Shown: piece after piece, positions 25,549 to 38,400 of the stretch | Position numbering within the stretch: position 1 is the first letter of the stretch | Layout: the number at the start of each line of letters is the position of its first letter | Origin: Botryotinia globosa | Lineage: Eukaryota; Ascomycota; Leotiomycetes; Helotiales; Sclerotiniaceae | NCBI GenBank assembly: GCA_014898425.1 | Contig: RCSZ01000005.1 | Location: 1,302,001 to 1,366,000, forward strand | DNA length: 64,000 nt | Reading direction: 5' to 3' | The notes under the pieces: generated by a model | Seen by the model: only the letters and a program-made list of their open reading frames with translations | The model's database searches: none | What the model was told of the DNA's origin: nothing | Position numbers and translations under genes: made by a program

Positions 25549-27306
25549 ATGGATTACTATTTTCCTATTGAATTTGGCCCAAAGGCTATCAGTCTGTACT
25601 TTGTGGCTTTTTTCCTAGCAGTAAGTTACAGTTGTAGTCCTCTTTGCTGTCCTAGATTTTGCGTACGCACTTTCTCTGTTTCGAACTGAAACGTCTCTAG
25701 TATAATACTGTCCGATGTTTCTACAACTACTTTTTTCACCCGCTTGCTAGGTACCCAGGCCCACTGCTCTGGAGCATTTCCCGTCTTCCATACGCAATAT
25801 CTCTGTCTCGCGGCAACCTGGTCCATGACACTTGGGCCATTCACACCAAATATGGCAAGGTTGTACGATTAGCACCAGACGAACTGTCCTTCATCGATGG
25901 CCAAGCATGGCATGATATCTATGGAGCGCGAGGTCGTGGACATTCTGAATTTACCAAAAACCCCGCTTGGATTAGGCCAGCTCCAAATGGAGTCTTCTCA
26001 ATTCTGGATTCTTTCGAGGATGATCACACAAGGCAAAGGAAGATATTGAATCATGCCTTCTCTCCAACCGCCCTGAAAGCCCAAGAACCATTCTTGCAAA
26101 AATATACGGGACTATTGATACAAGAAGCTCGAACACGAAGATTCCTGGATTTGAAAGACTGGTACAATTTTACTACCTTTGATATTACGGCAAGTGTAAC
26201 TTTCATGTGTGACTGAGTGAGGTTCTGACAATATGAAACACAGGGTGACTTGACTTTTGGTCAGTCGTTTGAATGTCTCGCCAAAGGAAAATATCATCGC
26301 TGGGTATCGTTCCTCTTTGCCCATCTCAAAGCATCGTGCCTCCTGGCCAGTATAACTTTTTACCCGGTAATTGATAAGATTTTATGGTATTGTATCCCCA
26401 AATCAGCTTTCAACGAACGTATATATCATTTTCGCCGTAGTGTGGAATGGGTGCAAAAACGTCTCAATCTAGAGACTGGTCGCAATGACTTCATGTCATA
26501 TATCGTTGGCGCTAATACGAAGAATACTATGACCATGCCGGAAATAGAAGCAACAGCAGGAACATTGGTCATTGCAGGAAGTGAAACTACTTCGACAGTG
26601 CTACTTTCAACAACGAGAAACCTAATGCTGCAGCCTGATAAGATGGAAAAGTTGAAGAAAGAGATTAGAGAGACGTTCTCGGATGAGTCTGAAGTTACAC
26701 TAAAGGCTCTCGAGAACCTCCCTTATCTCACAGCGGTATTCCAAGAAAATTTTAGATATACCCCGCCAGTGCCATGCTCTATACCACGTACTGTACCGGA
26801 TGGTGGTGACACAATTGCTGGAGATCTGTATCCAGGAGGCGTAAGTCCAGTTCAGTTCTAACATCCTCTCATAAAATTGAAACACAACTAATTCCTCCAT
26901 CTCTTTGAAGACATTCGTCGGACTTCCTCAAATCGCTGCATATCGCTACGCCGATCACTTTGCACATGCCGACCACTTCATACCAGAGCGCTGGCTGACA
27001 TCAAACTCATCTCCTCTGTTCGAACCAACTACCTCCGATCCATACTTCGACAAGGAAACCTTCAAAAATGACAACTTCAAGATTGTACAGCCGTTTAGTG
27101 TTGGACCACGAAACTGCATTGCGCAAGTTTTAGCTCATGCCGAGATGAAACTCATACTAGGCCGTTTGCTGTGGAATTTTGATTTCCGCATTCCGGAAGG
27201 AAGGGAAGGAGAAGATTGTTACAACAAGTTGTGGGCGGAGCAAAAGACATATGGCTTGTGGGTGAAGGAGCCATACGTTCTAGAAATGGTTCCTGTTGTG
27301 AGATAG
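25549..27306 (+). CDS. Cytochrome P450, Tri11/CYP65-like E-class group I
   Basis: The spliced model is join(25549..25620, 25701..26189, 26244..26840, 26911..27306), 517 aa. An N-terminal anchor leads into the proline-rich hinge FFHPLARYPGPLLWSISRLP, then LAPDELSFIDGQAW, the I-helix AGSETTST, the K-helix ENFR, the PERW region FIPERWL and the heme loop FSVGPRNCIAQ, with Cys455. The glycine usually following the Cys-x pair is alanine here, as in many fungal class members. The architecture matches the trichothecene C-15 hydroxylase-like group rather than the CYP503 type, so it probably performs a later tailoring oxidation. Intron 2 (26190-26243) is GC-AG. The first intron and short first exon are inferred from the need for a hydrophobic N-terminus in frame. 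The 3' end faces the multicopper oxidase. Confidence 0.88.
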
Positions 27307-27639
27307 AATGAGAAATCGGATCTTCTGCCTAAGACCTATCGCCAGTGAAGCTAGAGATCTCAATGCTAGCTATATGTCTTCCAATTCAAAATACATGCGT
27401 TTCCAAATTCTCACATTATTTATGGAATTATATTAATATCGTACATGTAAATTACTAATCAACTCCACGAACCCGAAGATTGATTTCGAACAGCTGCCAC
27501 GTCTACCTGTGTGATTCGCGCATTCCTCGTATGAGTCGCAGAAATGATCATTATCCGCCGAACATTGTGACAGTGATGCGAAATCGCCACATATCATTTT
27601 CTGTTCATATTCTAATCTAATTCAATGAAGACTGGCAAA
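27307..27639. other. Convergent 3' intergenic region
   Basis: 333 bp lie between the 3' ends of the third P450 and the multicopper oxidase. AT-rich 3' UTR-like sequence, nothing else seen. Confidence 0.55.
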
Positions 27640-29877
27640 CTACTCCCCCGAATCAATTTCATCCACCAAATGAGATTTTGTCCATTTCTGCCAACTTTCA
27701 CACGTCGGTGATATTGATTTCAAAGCCTGTGAGTTATTGGCTAACACATCTGGTTGTTCCTGGAAAAGGTCAGTGAATGAAATATAGAAGCCGTGGAATC
27801 CTTTCCAAGTTAAGATACGCACCAATACATTAATTAATAGCCCAGTTGAGACATGTCCAGCGACGTGGCAGTGAAACGGCCATACACCAGGATTATCAGC
27901 AACATATTCAATGACAGTGTACGCTTTTGGGCCACTTCTAAGAGCTGCTGCAATCATGAAAGTATCTCTTCTGATCGGATTAGATGGATTAGTTATGGTT
28001 CCATCCCATGTGCCAACTCCTTCCGCCAGTATCCAAAAGTTATGACCATGAAGATGCATAGGATGAGAGACTGGCACGCTGTTTGTAATGATTAGACGAA
28101 CAGTGGCAGGCGTTCCAAAGTCATGAACGTTCATAGTAGTTGGATAGAGCGATGTGCCGTTAGTATATGTACCGCTGCTCGACGTTGATGTTGTCGCTGT
28201 TGCTGCGGTAAGAAGAACTGGCCGGTTATAATCCGCCCGGAAAGAGCTGCCACCGAAGGTGAATAGAAACATGCCGGATCCATTGATAACATAATTTATG
28301 TCTATTGTTTGGGTGACTTGTGGTGTGACTGGCGGAGTACTCTTGATATATGGGGTAGTTGTATTAAGGGGATCCTGAATGTCTGGTTAGAGATGGTACT
28401 TTCTTGTATGGTCTTAAGAGCGGGCCGCTTACGTTCAAGCAATTGGTTTCATTATAAGGAAATGCTGTGGACTTGGGCCTGCTGTTTGGGTCGGCGCCGT
28501 CGTACAATACTACGGCTAAAGCGTTCGGCTGTAGACTGGGGCTAGATGCGCACAGCTGGCTAAAGTTGGAGCGCATCCAATATGATGATCCAACCTTGCC
28601 AATAGCTTTGACTATCACGTCTGTGCGTTGTCCAACTCCTACAGTTACCACATTCGTGTCATATGGTACGACTGGAACGAAATCAACAGCAATAACTGTC
28701 AATACATGCCCATCGATACTGAATTTCTGGTTCCCTTCTGTGCCTGGGTTTATGAGACGAAGGCGGTGTGTCTTACCCGGGTGAAAATGAAACTTAGAAA
28801 GCCCGGCGTTGGCTATGCAAGAGGCATTCACAGTGATTGCGCTACAATTAAAATCCATCTTTCCATTGATCAGGTTATTGTTGGCTGCAAGAGGATTTGC
28901 AGGTACCGAGAAAAGTCGTTCCACCACTTGGTAGTAATCGGCGTGATACCAATCATGCTGCAATTCATAATGAGCCCAAGAACACGGATGATCTATTAAG
29001 AATTACTTACGAGCATAACCGGGCCGATATCAATATCATAATGGATGTTCTGAGGGCTGTTTGAACTTTAATGATAGGGCCTTAGGAAAGATTGAGAATG
29101 AACGAACCCATATATGACTAATGGTCCGAAAAGACCAGCGCCGTATTGACCACTGTAATGACTGTGATACCACGACTTGAATTTGTTGATTAGACTAGAA
29201 TTGTATGGGAAAGTTCATTACTTACAGTGCCATATTGATCTGCCTGCAAGTTTGTTAGAAAGGATTACAAAGACACATATTAAGCTGAACATACTCTAAA
29301 GCGATACGTGAACTGGCTGCCAGGACTAATGGGACATTGACTAATTCCAGGAACGCCATCCATCCAAGGTGTGCCCTTCTGCAGAAGCCCGTGCCAGTGA
29401 ATGGTAGTTCCTTCATCTTTAATATGGTTTCGAACAGTGACTTGGATCATGTCACCCCAATTGGCATCAAGAAGTGGCCCAGGGAATTGCCCGTTGATGA
29501 GAATGACGCTATTGTACAATCTCGTTAGCAAAAAATGTTTGCCATATGAGTGGAGATATCTGTCTCGACGTACCTTTTGTTCACTCCGTCAGGAGCTATA
29601 TGTCCTCTAGTTATGGTCCAGTCATAATACACAGTACGCCCTGTATTTGGAATCGCTCCATAAGTTTTCTGCAGCGATGTTTGTGGCGCCTAGAAGACCG
29701 TCATTAATCTCGGTACACTGCCAAGATGGCATCTAGAGAACATACATTTGTTAAGTTATAGAGAGTTAATTGTGGTACATCGAGCGTCCCCCATAACGAC
29801 AAGCCATTGGTCTGAAGTTGAGACAAGCTTGCCACGAGCAAAGTTGTGGCTTGGGTGATGAAGTCGGCGAAGAGCAT
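27640..29877 (-). CDS. Multicopper oxidase (laccase-like)
   Basis: The nine-exon model on the minus strand is 29877-29746, 29689-29574, 29508-29295, 29243-29226, 29175-29108, 29056-29011, 28957-28433, 28374-27823, 27759-27640, giving 596 aa. All four copper-binding motifs are present in order: [30 protein letters not shown] and [13 protein letters not shown]. The type 1 axial position is Leu, typical of ascomycete laccase-like enzymes. The N-terminus is hydrophobic ([12 protein letters not shown]) and may be a weak signal or anchor. Such enzymes oxidise phenols or metabolites with reduction of oxygen to water. Placement at the end of the diterpenoid block, convergent with the third P450, suggests a tailoring or coupling role, but it could be an unrelated neighbour. 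The 18-nt exon 4 is supported by frame and motif continuity. Confidence 0.88.
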
Positions 29878-32665
29878 TTCGAACGAGGTTTGGAGATGTT
29901 GCTCAACCCCAAAAGACGACTATTGTATAACCAAATAAAAATTTGGAGTACTGAGCCGGGAACTTATACTTGTACTTGTGCTTGTACAAAGAAGAACAAT
30001 CTTGGGTAGCCTTTGCTAATATACCAATAAACGATCCAATATTTGGAAGTATGCAGGCGTGTGGCGATATTATGGAGCGTGGCTCTAAATCCCACATGGC
30101 TGTCATGTATTTGAATCCCTGCCGTGTTCCGGTAGCGAATGAGAATACCGTATTCCTGACAAGGTCGCAGGGGAGATAAATAAGAGTAGATATGGGTATG
30201 CAATAAACCCAGCGAAATTCGCCATTGATGCCGATAGCTTCATTTTGGTTACATCCGGAAAATCTATGATTCTTCTCGAATCTTGAGCTGACATATCTTA
30301 GCTGCTACCTTCAGAGCATAATGAAGCCTCTGAATCCTATTAGCGAGGGTTATGGTCACTTGTCCTCTATTACCCACTAGTGAAGAATTAGTTTTGGTGA
30401 ACGCGCCCAACACAAATTTTCGAGTTCAGGATACAAAAGCTATCTGGGGACATCTTGCGACCGAATGCGACCGTAAGCCCGAAATCCTGGATATTGCGGC
30501 ATCTTTAGGCTGTATGCATGCATAGTGTAAGCCGTGAACCTAGAAGAATCCTTCTATGTAAGTTTGTTCGGTGTATCATAATAAATGATCGTATTACTCT
30601 CACTATAATGTTCTTTTCAGGGTTATCAATCCTTTTCACATTGAGTCTCTTTTGTTCCAATTCGAGACTCGAAATGGAGTGGTGGGATGACTGGCGGTGA
30701 TTTTGTCCACCATGGATCCTGATAAGTGGAAGAAGAAGTGATTAGTCAATGAGTAGCTCTTGATTGTGCCGTTACCTTGAAGAAATTAACAATCATGTGG
30801 TTCAGAATCGAGCTTGTGTGGAAAACCCCATCTTTCAGCCAACTAAGTGGTTTTCAAGATACATGGTAACGTATCTCACGATTCTATGTCAGGTTGGACG
30901 AGGGGGTGACCATGTGAAACCGGCTTGACCAGCGGTTTTTGATGCTAGCCCTGCGCTTAGATCAAGTATATTTAGTATGTTGTTCGTACTTGATGAGCTA
31001 CTAGTAGAACATGAGTGATGAAGGAAGGGGAGACGAGACTTCCCGATCTTTCAACTACTACCATTTCGATTTCAGTATCGTGCAGCCACCAGGTAAGAAC
31101 ATAGGCAACCAAGAGCCAAGAAGCGGGAACTTAAAGTCTAAAACCAGGTACTTCCAAGGAGATGAACTGAAATGGTGAACGACCTTCTGCGCGGCAAAAT
31201 TCTTCAGCGAATTTCTATGTGGGTATAGAACAGAAGCCTAAGGTTAATGTCTCTTCATTTGAGCACGATTAGTCGAACATAGATCAGATGATGGGCGATT
31301 TGAAGTGGTATAGGTGAGTGCATGCACTCGCACTTCTATATGATGTTTTCGTTTTGCAGCTATATAACTAGAGCAGCATTCTATGTATAAATCGACAGAG
31401 CTTTTCTCGAATGAACCAGGACATAAAATTCATTTATGAGTCGGAAATTTTCCATAATCATCTGTTTTCTTGAATGACGAACGTGCGGTCAGCGATCTGC
31501 CATTTCTACCTAGCAAAGATCCTATGAGAGTGTTCCCCTTTAGTCCACTTATATCTGAGTGTATAGACTATGTTCTGATTGACATACTGGGTACGTATAA
31601 TACTAGGTTCGTATGATAACAAGAGGAAATATTGCTAAGGAGAAGCGACAAAAATCTGAAAAGAGAATTTCAGTAAAAACCGAACACGAGTCATATCGTA
31701 CATTTGATTCCGAATATATTGCTCCTCAAGACTCCGATCATCTAGCCAGAAAGAATCAGGAGAAAACGGTTTGCTACATTTGATGGGGAGGAAAACAACT
31801 ATTTTCTCTACTCATCATCTTCAGAAAAAGAATTGAATTGCAACGAAGGGTTGAGAGATTTTGTCAGATCTTGTGAAGAGAGTGCCTTCGAACTACTCAA
31901 CTATTGATACTGTGGACACTGAACTATGGACACTTTGGAGAAGTGCTATCAAAAGATAAGCTCTTAGGCTTCTCCTGTAGAGCAAGGTGAGATCTATCAA
32001 GATCATTGATGATGTAGAATTTCTGAATTTCTGAAAAGGATTGACTAACTCCATTGATGAACTTTGATGACAACACTTACAACGCTCCAGGGCTTCTGGA
32101 TGATGATGCAACTCCGGAGGATTATGCCATCGGATGAAAATAATGAATAACGCGTTTTCTTCTGTGTAATGCAGAGACAAGTGCCAGTGATGGCTTGGTT
32201 ACAATGTCTTGCGATGAATATAAATGAAAAGCTTGATGAGTTCAACTCACCGACATCTGGGTCCCTGGATGCTACTTTTCAGCATTGGGAAGCAATTCCA
32301 TATACTATCTGGAACTTCTTTAATCTGCAAAAAGAAAGGTGCGAAGTGAAGAAAATTGAAGAGGGAAAGTGATCTTCCATTAGAATAACAAACCGAAGTG
32401 ATAACTGGTAAATTTTACACAGCAATTCAAAATCTCATTCCAAACATCCAAAAAAATCAATCCAAGCCGCACATCACCACCAATCCCCACCTTCCCATTT
32501 GAGTACACCACACACGTGATCCTCAATACCTCTCATCTCATTTGTGTATCGACAGCCTAGCTTACTAATAACACTCACTAGCGGCTCATTCCAAGCAACA
32601 TCACGAAATCTCCAAAAATACCTACAAATCGTACCACTACCGCATCTTCAATTGACACACCCGCC
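29878..32665. other. Gene-free stretch between the cluster and COX4
   Basis: 2.8 kb with no recognised gene on either strand, no long microsatellite and no CCTAGGTA palindrome. Open frames up to 95 codons lack protein features. The proximal parts should contain the promoters of the multicopper oxidase (-) and COX4 (+). The texture here resembles the cluster more than the repeat-rich flanks. Confidence 0.5.
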
Positions 32666-33669
32666 ATGTTTCTCCAACGCTCAGCCATTGCTGCTGCTCG
32701 CAGAGCAGCCGTCTCTCCCGTCGTGAGACGCAGCTTCTCGTCTAGTATCATCAGAAGTATGTTTATCCTCGTTTGTTGTATCCCGAAAACTATTCGACCT
32801 CGGGTACCCAAGATCCTGGGTTTGAAGCTTGAGAAAAAGATGGACGGCTGGAGGATGGTTTGAGAGACGCATGGGCTAATTGTTATGCTTAGGAGAAGCC
32901 GCACCACCGGCCGGATCGAGCGACAGAAAGATTAAGAAGTTCGAAGGTGTGTTTATTCGCAAGGCCGGGGCGCGGGAAAATGGGGAAGGAAAGATGGGGA
33001 CAAATGGACTGATATACAATGCGCACCACGTGTAGAAATCAAGACCGAAGCCGATCTTCTCGGACCCGGTGCCGCGCCAGGAACCATCCCTACCGATCTC
33101 GACCAAGCGACTGGTCTCGAGCGTCTTGAGATCTTGGGAAAGATGCAGGGAGTTGATGTTTTTGATATGAAGCCTTTGGATGCTTCCCGAAAAGGTACGC
33201 TTGCGTGGGTTCCTCAGGGTGATTGTCCGGCTTGGATTTTTGTGTATGAGGTTTGGGAAGTGAGATGAAACGGAACGGATGGAATCAAAACAGAAGGGAT
33301 TTGCTAATCGACGAGGAATGTATAGGCACGTTGGATAACCCAATCATTGTCAAGTCTTTCGGTGATGAGCAATATGCCGGCTGTACTGGATATCCAGTTG
33401 ACTCGCACGTTACTATCTGGCTTACAGTACGTCTAACAAACCCTTCATTTCTCCTTTCTACATGCCACCTTCCAGTACTAAATCTTCCATAGATGTCCCG
33501 CGACCGCCCCGTCGAGCGTTGCCCAGAGTGCGGAAACGTTTTGAAAATGGAATATGTTGGTCCACAAGAAGATGCTCACGACCACCACCACGACCACCAC
33601 GATGATGGACACCACAACTACGAAGAGCCAAAGACCTTTGCTGATTTCGTTAAACCGGAATACAGATAA
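32666..33669 (+). CDS. COX4: Cytochrome c oxidase subunit 4 (Vb-type, zinc-binding)
   Basis: The spliced model is join(32666..32756, 32893..32946, 33036..33194, 33326..33426, 33493..33669), 193 aa. The Arg/Ala/Ser-rich N-terminus (FLQRSAIAAARRAAVSPVVR) is a mitochondrial targeting peptide. The mature part carries the family's GTLDNPIIVKS, CTGYPVDSHVTIWL and RCPECGNVLKMEYVG segments, with Cys residues of the structural zinc site. The protein sits on the matrix side of complex IV in the inner membrane. The C-terminus has an uncommon His/Asp-rich stretch (AHDHHHDHHDDGHH) before EEPKTFADFVKPEYR; similar His-rich inserts may occur in relatives, but I cannot check. Introns 1 and 3 (136 and 131 nt) are long for this window. 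The gene is convergent with the ABC transporter. Confidence 0.95.
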
Positions 33670-34469
33670 AGGAAGAGGGAAGGTGTTTCTGATGCGTTGA
33701 CAATGTTAGACGAGGGTAGGAATGTAGAATAGTAGAGCGCGAAGTTGACATGTTCTCATAAACTTTCACTAGTCGTGCTCGATTTGATTACATGCAAGGT
33801 GCGCGATTCCATGATCGATTTTCAATACCTAAAAGTTTCAATTCTGAACTGCCTACTTTTATTCTCATCTGATTATTTTGTTTGCTGTGGAATTGCTCCA
33901 ATATTTCTATGTAAAGCACAAATTTTCCGTGTCATTTTGTCCCACGCCCATTCTTTTTCAAAGCGAACCAAAACCTACGAACTTCCAGCAAACTAGCTCC
34001 AAGCTCTCACATTTCCATCTCCATTTCGCAAGTCAGCCTTTTCCTGAGCTCAAATTTATAATCCGGTTGATAAAAAAAAAAGATAAAAAACCCAATCGCT
34101 AACCTCCAAACATGCTTCATTTATGCTTGAGTCGTGAATCATCGTCGCCATGTGCATGTGCATATAAACAGCTGAACAGCAGATGCAGAATTTTGCAAGT
34201 TGTGTAAGGGGTATTGTGAATGAACCCGTCGATTAATCAAGGGTAAAAAAAAAGCTCAACGATACTCAATGATAAGAAGCACACCAATCCATTCGCGCTG
34301 AAGTGAAATGGAAGAAGCCCCTATGCCACCAGTACATGCAATTTGTAAAGGCGGCCGTTGAGGGAATATATAGTAGAAGAATGTCTTCGTATTAGTTTGA
34401 GGCAATAAAGACATTGGAATTGAGGCCTCGAGATCAGAATGTCATTTGTCGATGGATTGTTCCATGTCC
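33670..34469. other. Convergent intergenic region between COX4 and the ABC transporter
   Basis: 800 bp of AT-rich sequence with poly-A runs (34073-34090, 34243-34252). No gene is seen; it is probably the two 3' UTRs. Confidence 0.55.
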
Positions 34470-37400
34470 TTAGTTAGATGGACTTTGCTTCCTTGAGGGA
34501 GGCCTCGAATTGTCACTTCTGTCGGTACTCTTATTTCCATCAAACTTGTCGTTTCCTGTTTGCTTTTCCTCATCTGATTTGGGGCCATCCGTGTCTGAAC
34601 TAGAACTAGATTTAGAGCTAGAACTGTCATCATTGATTCGGCTCTCCGGAGTACGAGCAAGAGCCCTTGTCGCTTCCACTTTAACGGCAAGATTTACATC
34701 ACTGTGGTGATCTGTCTCATAGTCGCTCACTTCCGTGTTGCCACCTTTGACCTTGCTAGAGTGACTAGGAGTCTGAATGGAAGCTGCTTCACTGAGAGCT
34801 CTGGCTCTAGCCACCATCTCGGATGCTTTCTCAGCTGCTCGTTCAGCCCTAATTTGCTTCTTCCACATCTGCGCATATCGACCTTTCTTGAGTAATAGCT
34901 CACTATGGGTTCCAGCTTCAGCAACTTGTCCAGCGTGAAGGACCAATATTTGATCTGCATTAGTAATAGTGGACAATCGATGGCTATAGTTAAAAAAAAA
35001 ATTAGTGAAAAGCGAATGAAAATTAGTCGGGATTCTTACGCAATGACTAGCATAGTACGGCCTTCGGACAATGTCTTCAACGCTTCTTGGATGTGTTGTT
35101 CAGTGTCAGAATCTAATGCGGCAGTAGCTTCATCAAGCATGATGATTCGAGGATTTTTGATAATGGTTCGTGCTATGGCTACTCGTTGCTTCTCACCACC
35201 ACTGAGACGAAGACCTCGCTCACCAACCTTCGTGTCGTAACCATCCGGAAATGCGAGTATCTTGTCGTGAATCGAAGCAGCTCGACAGGCATTGTAAATA
35301 TCTTCATCCGTTGCGTCTTGGTTGGCATACCGAAGGTTATACATAAGAGTCTCATTGAAGAGAATTGTGTCCTGTGGTACAACACCAATGTGATGTCTTA
35401 GCGAGTCTATGGTGACATCTTTAATGTCGTGGCCATCTAGCTGAATACTACCATTCTGGGTATTATAAAATCGGAAGAGTAGCCGGAAAACGGTGGATTT
35501 TCCTCCTCCGGACTCTCCAACAAATGCTGTAGTGGTGCCTGGTTTGCAGGTAAAACTCAAGTCCTCCAGTGCAGGCTTACGGGTATCATAAGAGAATTTA
35601 ACGTGATTGAAGTCGATGCGGCCCTCACATGCTGGCAGTGGCTTCGCACTTGGCTCATCAATAACAGTCGGCTCCTCTTTGAATAGTTCAAGGAGACGTT
35701 CGCCACTGATCATAGCGCTTTGGACCCCCCGATAGAAAGAACCAAAGAAATTCAGAGGCTGTTGAAGTTGACCCATATATGTGATGAGAGTCACAAACTG
35801 TCCCACTTGACGTTTACCAGTCGTGACTTGGTATGCAGCGATAAAAGAAGTTACAAGAAGTCCAGCCATGAAGACCAAATTTTGACTAATGTTGAGGATA
35901 TTCAAAGAAATGGTCACTTTGAATTCCATCTTTTGAAATGCCGAAACCGCTTGTCGGTAACGATTAAATTCATAAGTTTCAGCGTTGAAGTATTTAACAG
36001 TCTCATAAGACGTTAAAGAGTCATTCTTGACAGCATCCTCCTCGCGACTGAGGTTCTGCATTTGTCGACGTTGATCCGATCGCCATCTTGCCATCCGAAT
36101 GGTAAGATAAAGATAGGAAAAGGTGATGATGCTAACCACGAGAGCGTAGTATGCGTCAAAGGCATATGCGAAATAACCGATGGCAACTCCAAGATCGAAT
36201 ATCATTGGAAGAACCTGAAAGGTCACTTGCTCTAGGAAATTATTGATGGCGTTACCCTTACTAAGTGCTGACAGGACTTCACCAGTGCGCTTTCCGAGAT
36301 GAAAATCCAAACTCAGACCATGAACATGCTCAAATGAGGCTGTGGTTAAGGCCTTGTATGAATACTGAGAAATTGGAATCCACAGAACCGATCTAGCAGC
36401 TCCTAGGATTCCAGAAGATCCTTGAAGAAACTTGAAAGCAATGAGAAGAGAAATGGACAGCCATGGCATTGTAACCTCTTGATCATCATCGCCAGTAAGC
36501 GCATCAGTGACCCTTCCGACTTGCAAAGGAACCGCGATGTTCACTATTCGCTGCATGACGACAAGAAGGAAGCAAACAACAACTACTATTTGCAAGCGAA
36601 CGGATCTAGCTGGCCAGAGATATGGAAAGAAGAGTGAATATCCTTTCAAATACTCCCACCATGTTTTGGTTGTAGCTGTTGTAGGTTTGTAAAACGCAGG
36701 CACTTCGTCCACACGCTGCTGACCAATCGGTCTTCCTTGAATGTCAACGCCCTGTGCTGCAGAACCATTCGCAGTCGCATGTCCATTTAAGGATAAGGAG
36801 TCGGAAGCAGACGCATTTGCGATTGAGCCATTTCCAGAGACATGGCCGTTTCCATTCGCTCGGCCATTGAAAAGGAGGGGGCTGTTCTCATCGGGCTCAC
36901 TGCTGCTCTGCCGACTTCTATTTTTGCCTTTAATTGAACGTTCCAAAGAGAAGATGCAATAAAAAGCCACACAGAAGAAAAGTAGAACTACCCGAATTGC
37001 ATCGAGTACCAGCTCAACAGTTTCCCATTGAGTTGCGTATTTGTGAAAGTCCGGATTGAAGTTGAAAAGCGAGTTGAGTTCCCGGTGAGCTGAGGTATAT
37101 AAAGATAGCGAAGCGGCAAGAAGTACAATCTCACCGACCAGCGCAACTAACCATGTAACCTGATGTGCAATCGAAGGTGAGGGTGTTGTGTCGACCAACG
37201 AAATGAGAAAGACACTGTAGAAAAAGAGAGAGGCGCAGACGTATATCTGCATGAAACAATGATCAGTATCTACTTCATCCCAAATGGTAAGTCGAAAAAG
37301 TGAATGCTCACAGCAGTTGCTTCGCCACACCACCAACCATTCTCCCGTTTATCAAGAGCGTGTACGACGATGTTGATCGCATTGCCGAGAAACGTTACTA

Positions 37401-37722
37401 GAACACCAGCTGAAAGCCAAAGAAATAACAATTTCTGAATAGGAGTGAAATCCTGCAGCTTGAGCTTATCCTTATCTTGTTTTGTCCTCCTAGCAGACCG
37501 CGGTAAAGGTTTTCCCCCAGGACCTGTGAGCATCGGTCCAGTTTCATCGGAAGATTCCGCCGTTAGAATGCTGTGTGTGATGAATGATATAAGAAAGACG
37601 ACGAGAAGAACCCATGGATAATTGAAGTGCGTGAGGTTCAATATTGTTGCTGTGGTATAAGTACCAGTTCCATTCGAATACATACTGGAGCTTAAGCTCG
37701 AGGATTCATCGACACCCGCCAT
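34470..37722 (-). CDS. HMT1-type ABC half-transporter (vacuolar, ABCB family)
   Basis: The three-exon model on the minus strand is 37722-37312, 37246-35040 and 34983-34470, giving 1043 aa. The N-terminal region has several extra TM segments (about residues 30-260) before a six-TM ABC exporter core and one nucleotide-binding domain (about 660-890). The domain has Walker A GESGGGKST (near 714), a Q-loop VPQD, signature LSGGEKQR (near 817), Walker B RIIMLDEATAALD and the switch VIAHRLST. This layout matches fission yeast Hmt1, which moves phytochelatin or glutathione conjugates into the vacuole and confers heavy-metal tolerance. Atm1 is related but has a mitochondrial leader, which is absent here. 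The C-terminus is extended by about 130 residues rich in Ser, Asp and Lys, probably disordered. Introns are clear at both junctions. Confidence 0.93.
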
Positions 37723-38274
37723 TACAAGTTATATTATGTTTGAAAGACTTCCCCTTCCTTCCTTCCCTCATCAGTATACCGGATTTGAAAGCGATCGTGG
37801 ACGGCTCATGACCCTTTCGATTGGGGCGAGCTTAATTTTGGGAGGGGGGGGGAAAGTTTGTATCTCGAGGGCGGGAGCGCGATGTCAAAGTAGCTGTGGC
37901 TGGCGATGTGGCGATACCGAGGTATAAAACGATTGAAATTGGACTTGATACCTAAAAAGGAATTAAAAGAGGAATGATCAGCGAGAGGAATTCGAGTTAA
38001 AGTAATAATTCATCGGCGATTTGCGGTGTAACCAACAAACGCAGTTGTCGAGGTTAGAAGGAAGATGGACGGACTTCAACAAATAGTAGCTGGAGCCCTG
38101 GAGATGTGATTGTGGAGTTGTAAATAAGTGATGGTGGCGGAGATGATGGTGGGGAATCTTCACTCAAAAAAAATACTTTAAATAGTTTCGTGTACTAACT
38201 TAAATACTGAATACCTACTTTGTGCTTTGGACCATAAAGTGAGGATCAAAAGTAGGTGAAGAAGACGAGAAGAT

Positions 38275-38400
38275 GAGAGAGGAGGAGGAGGAAGAGGAGG
38301 AAGAGGAATGGGAATGGGAATGGGAATGGGAAGAGAAAGGAGACGAGGTAGAGGAGGAAGAGGAAGAGGAGGAGGAAGAGAAAGAGGAAGATAGTTTCTG
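38275..38400. repeat. GAGGA/GGAATG purine tract
   Basis: Low-complexity G/A sequence on the + strand, with tandem GGAATG hexamers near 38305-38335. It lies upstream of the ABC transporter and is CT-rich on that gene's coding strand. Confidence 0.8.

Noticed and set aside
9462..29877. Calling the cluster a gibberellin cluster
   Set aside because: The cyclase and CYP503-like P450s fit, but no GGPP synthase, no desaturase and no clear CYP68/CYP69-type GA P450s are in the window, and a multicopper oxidase and a Tri11-like P450 are.
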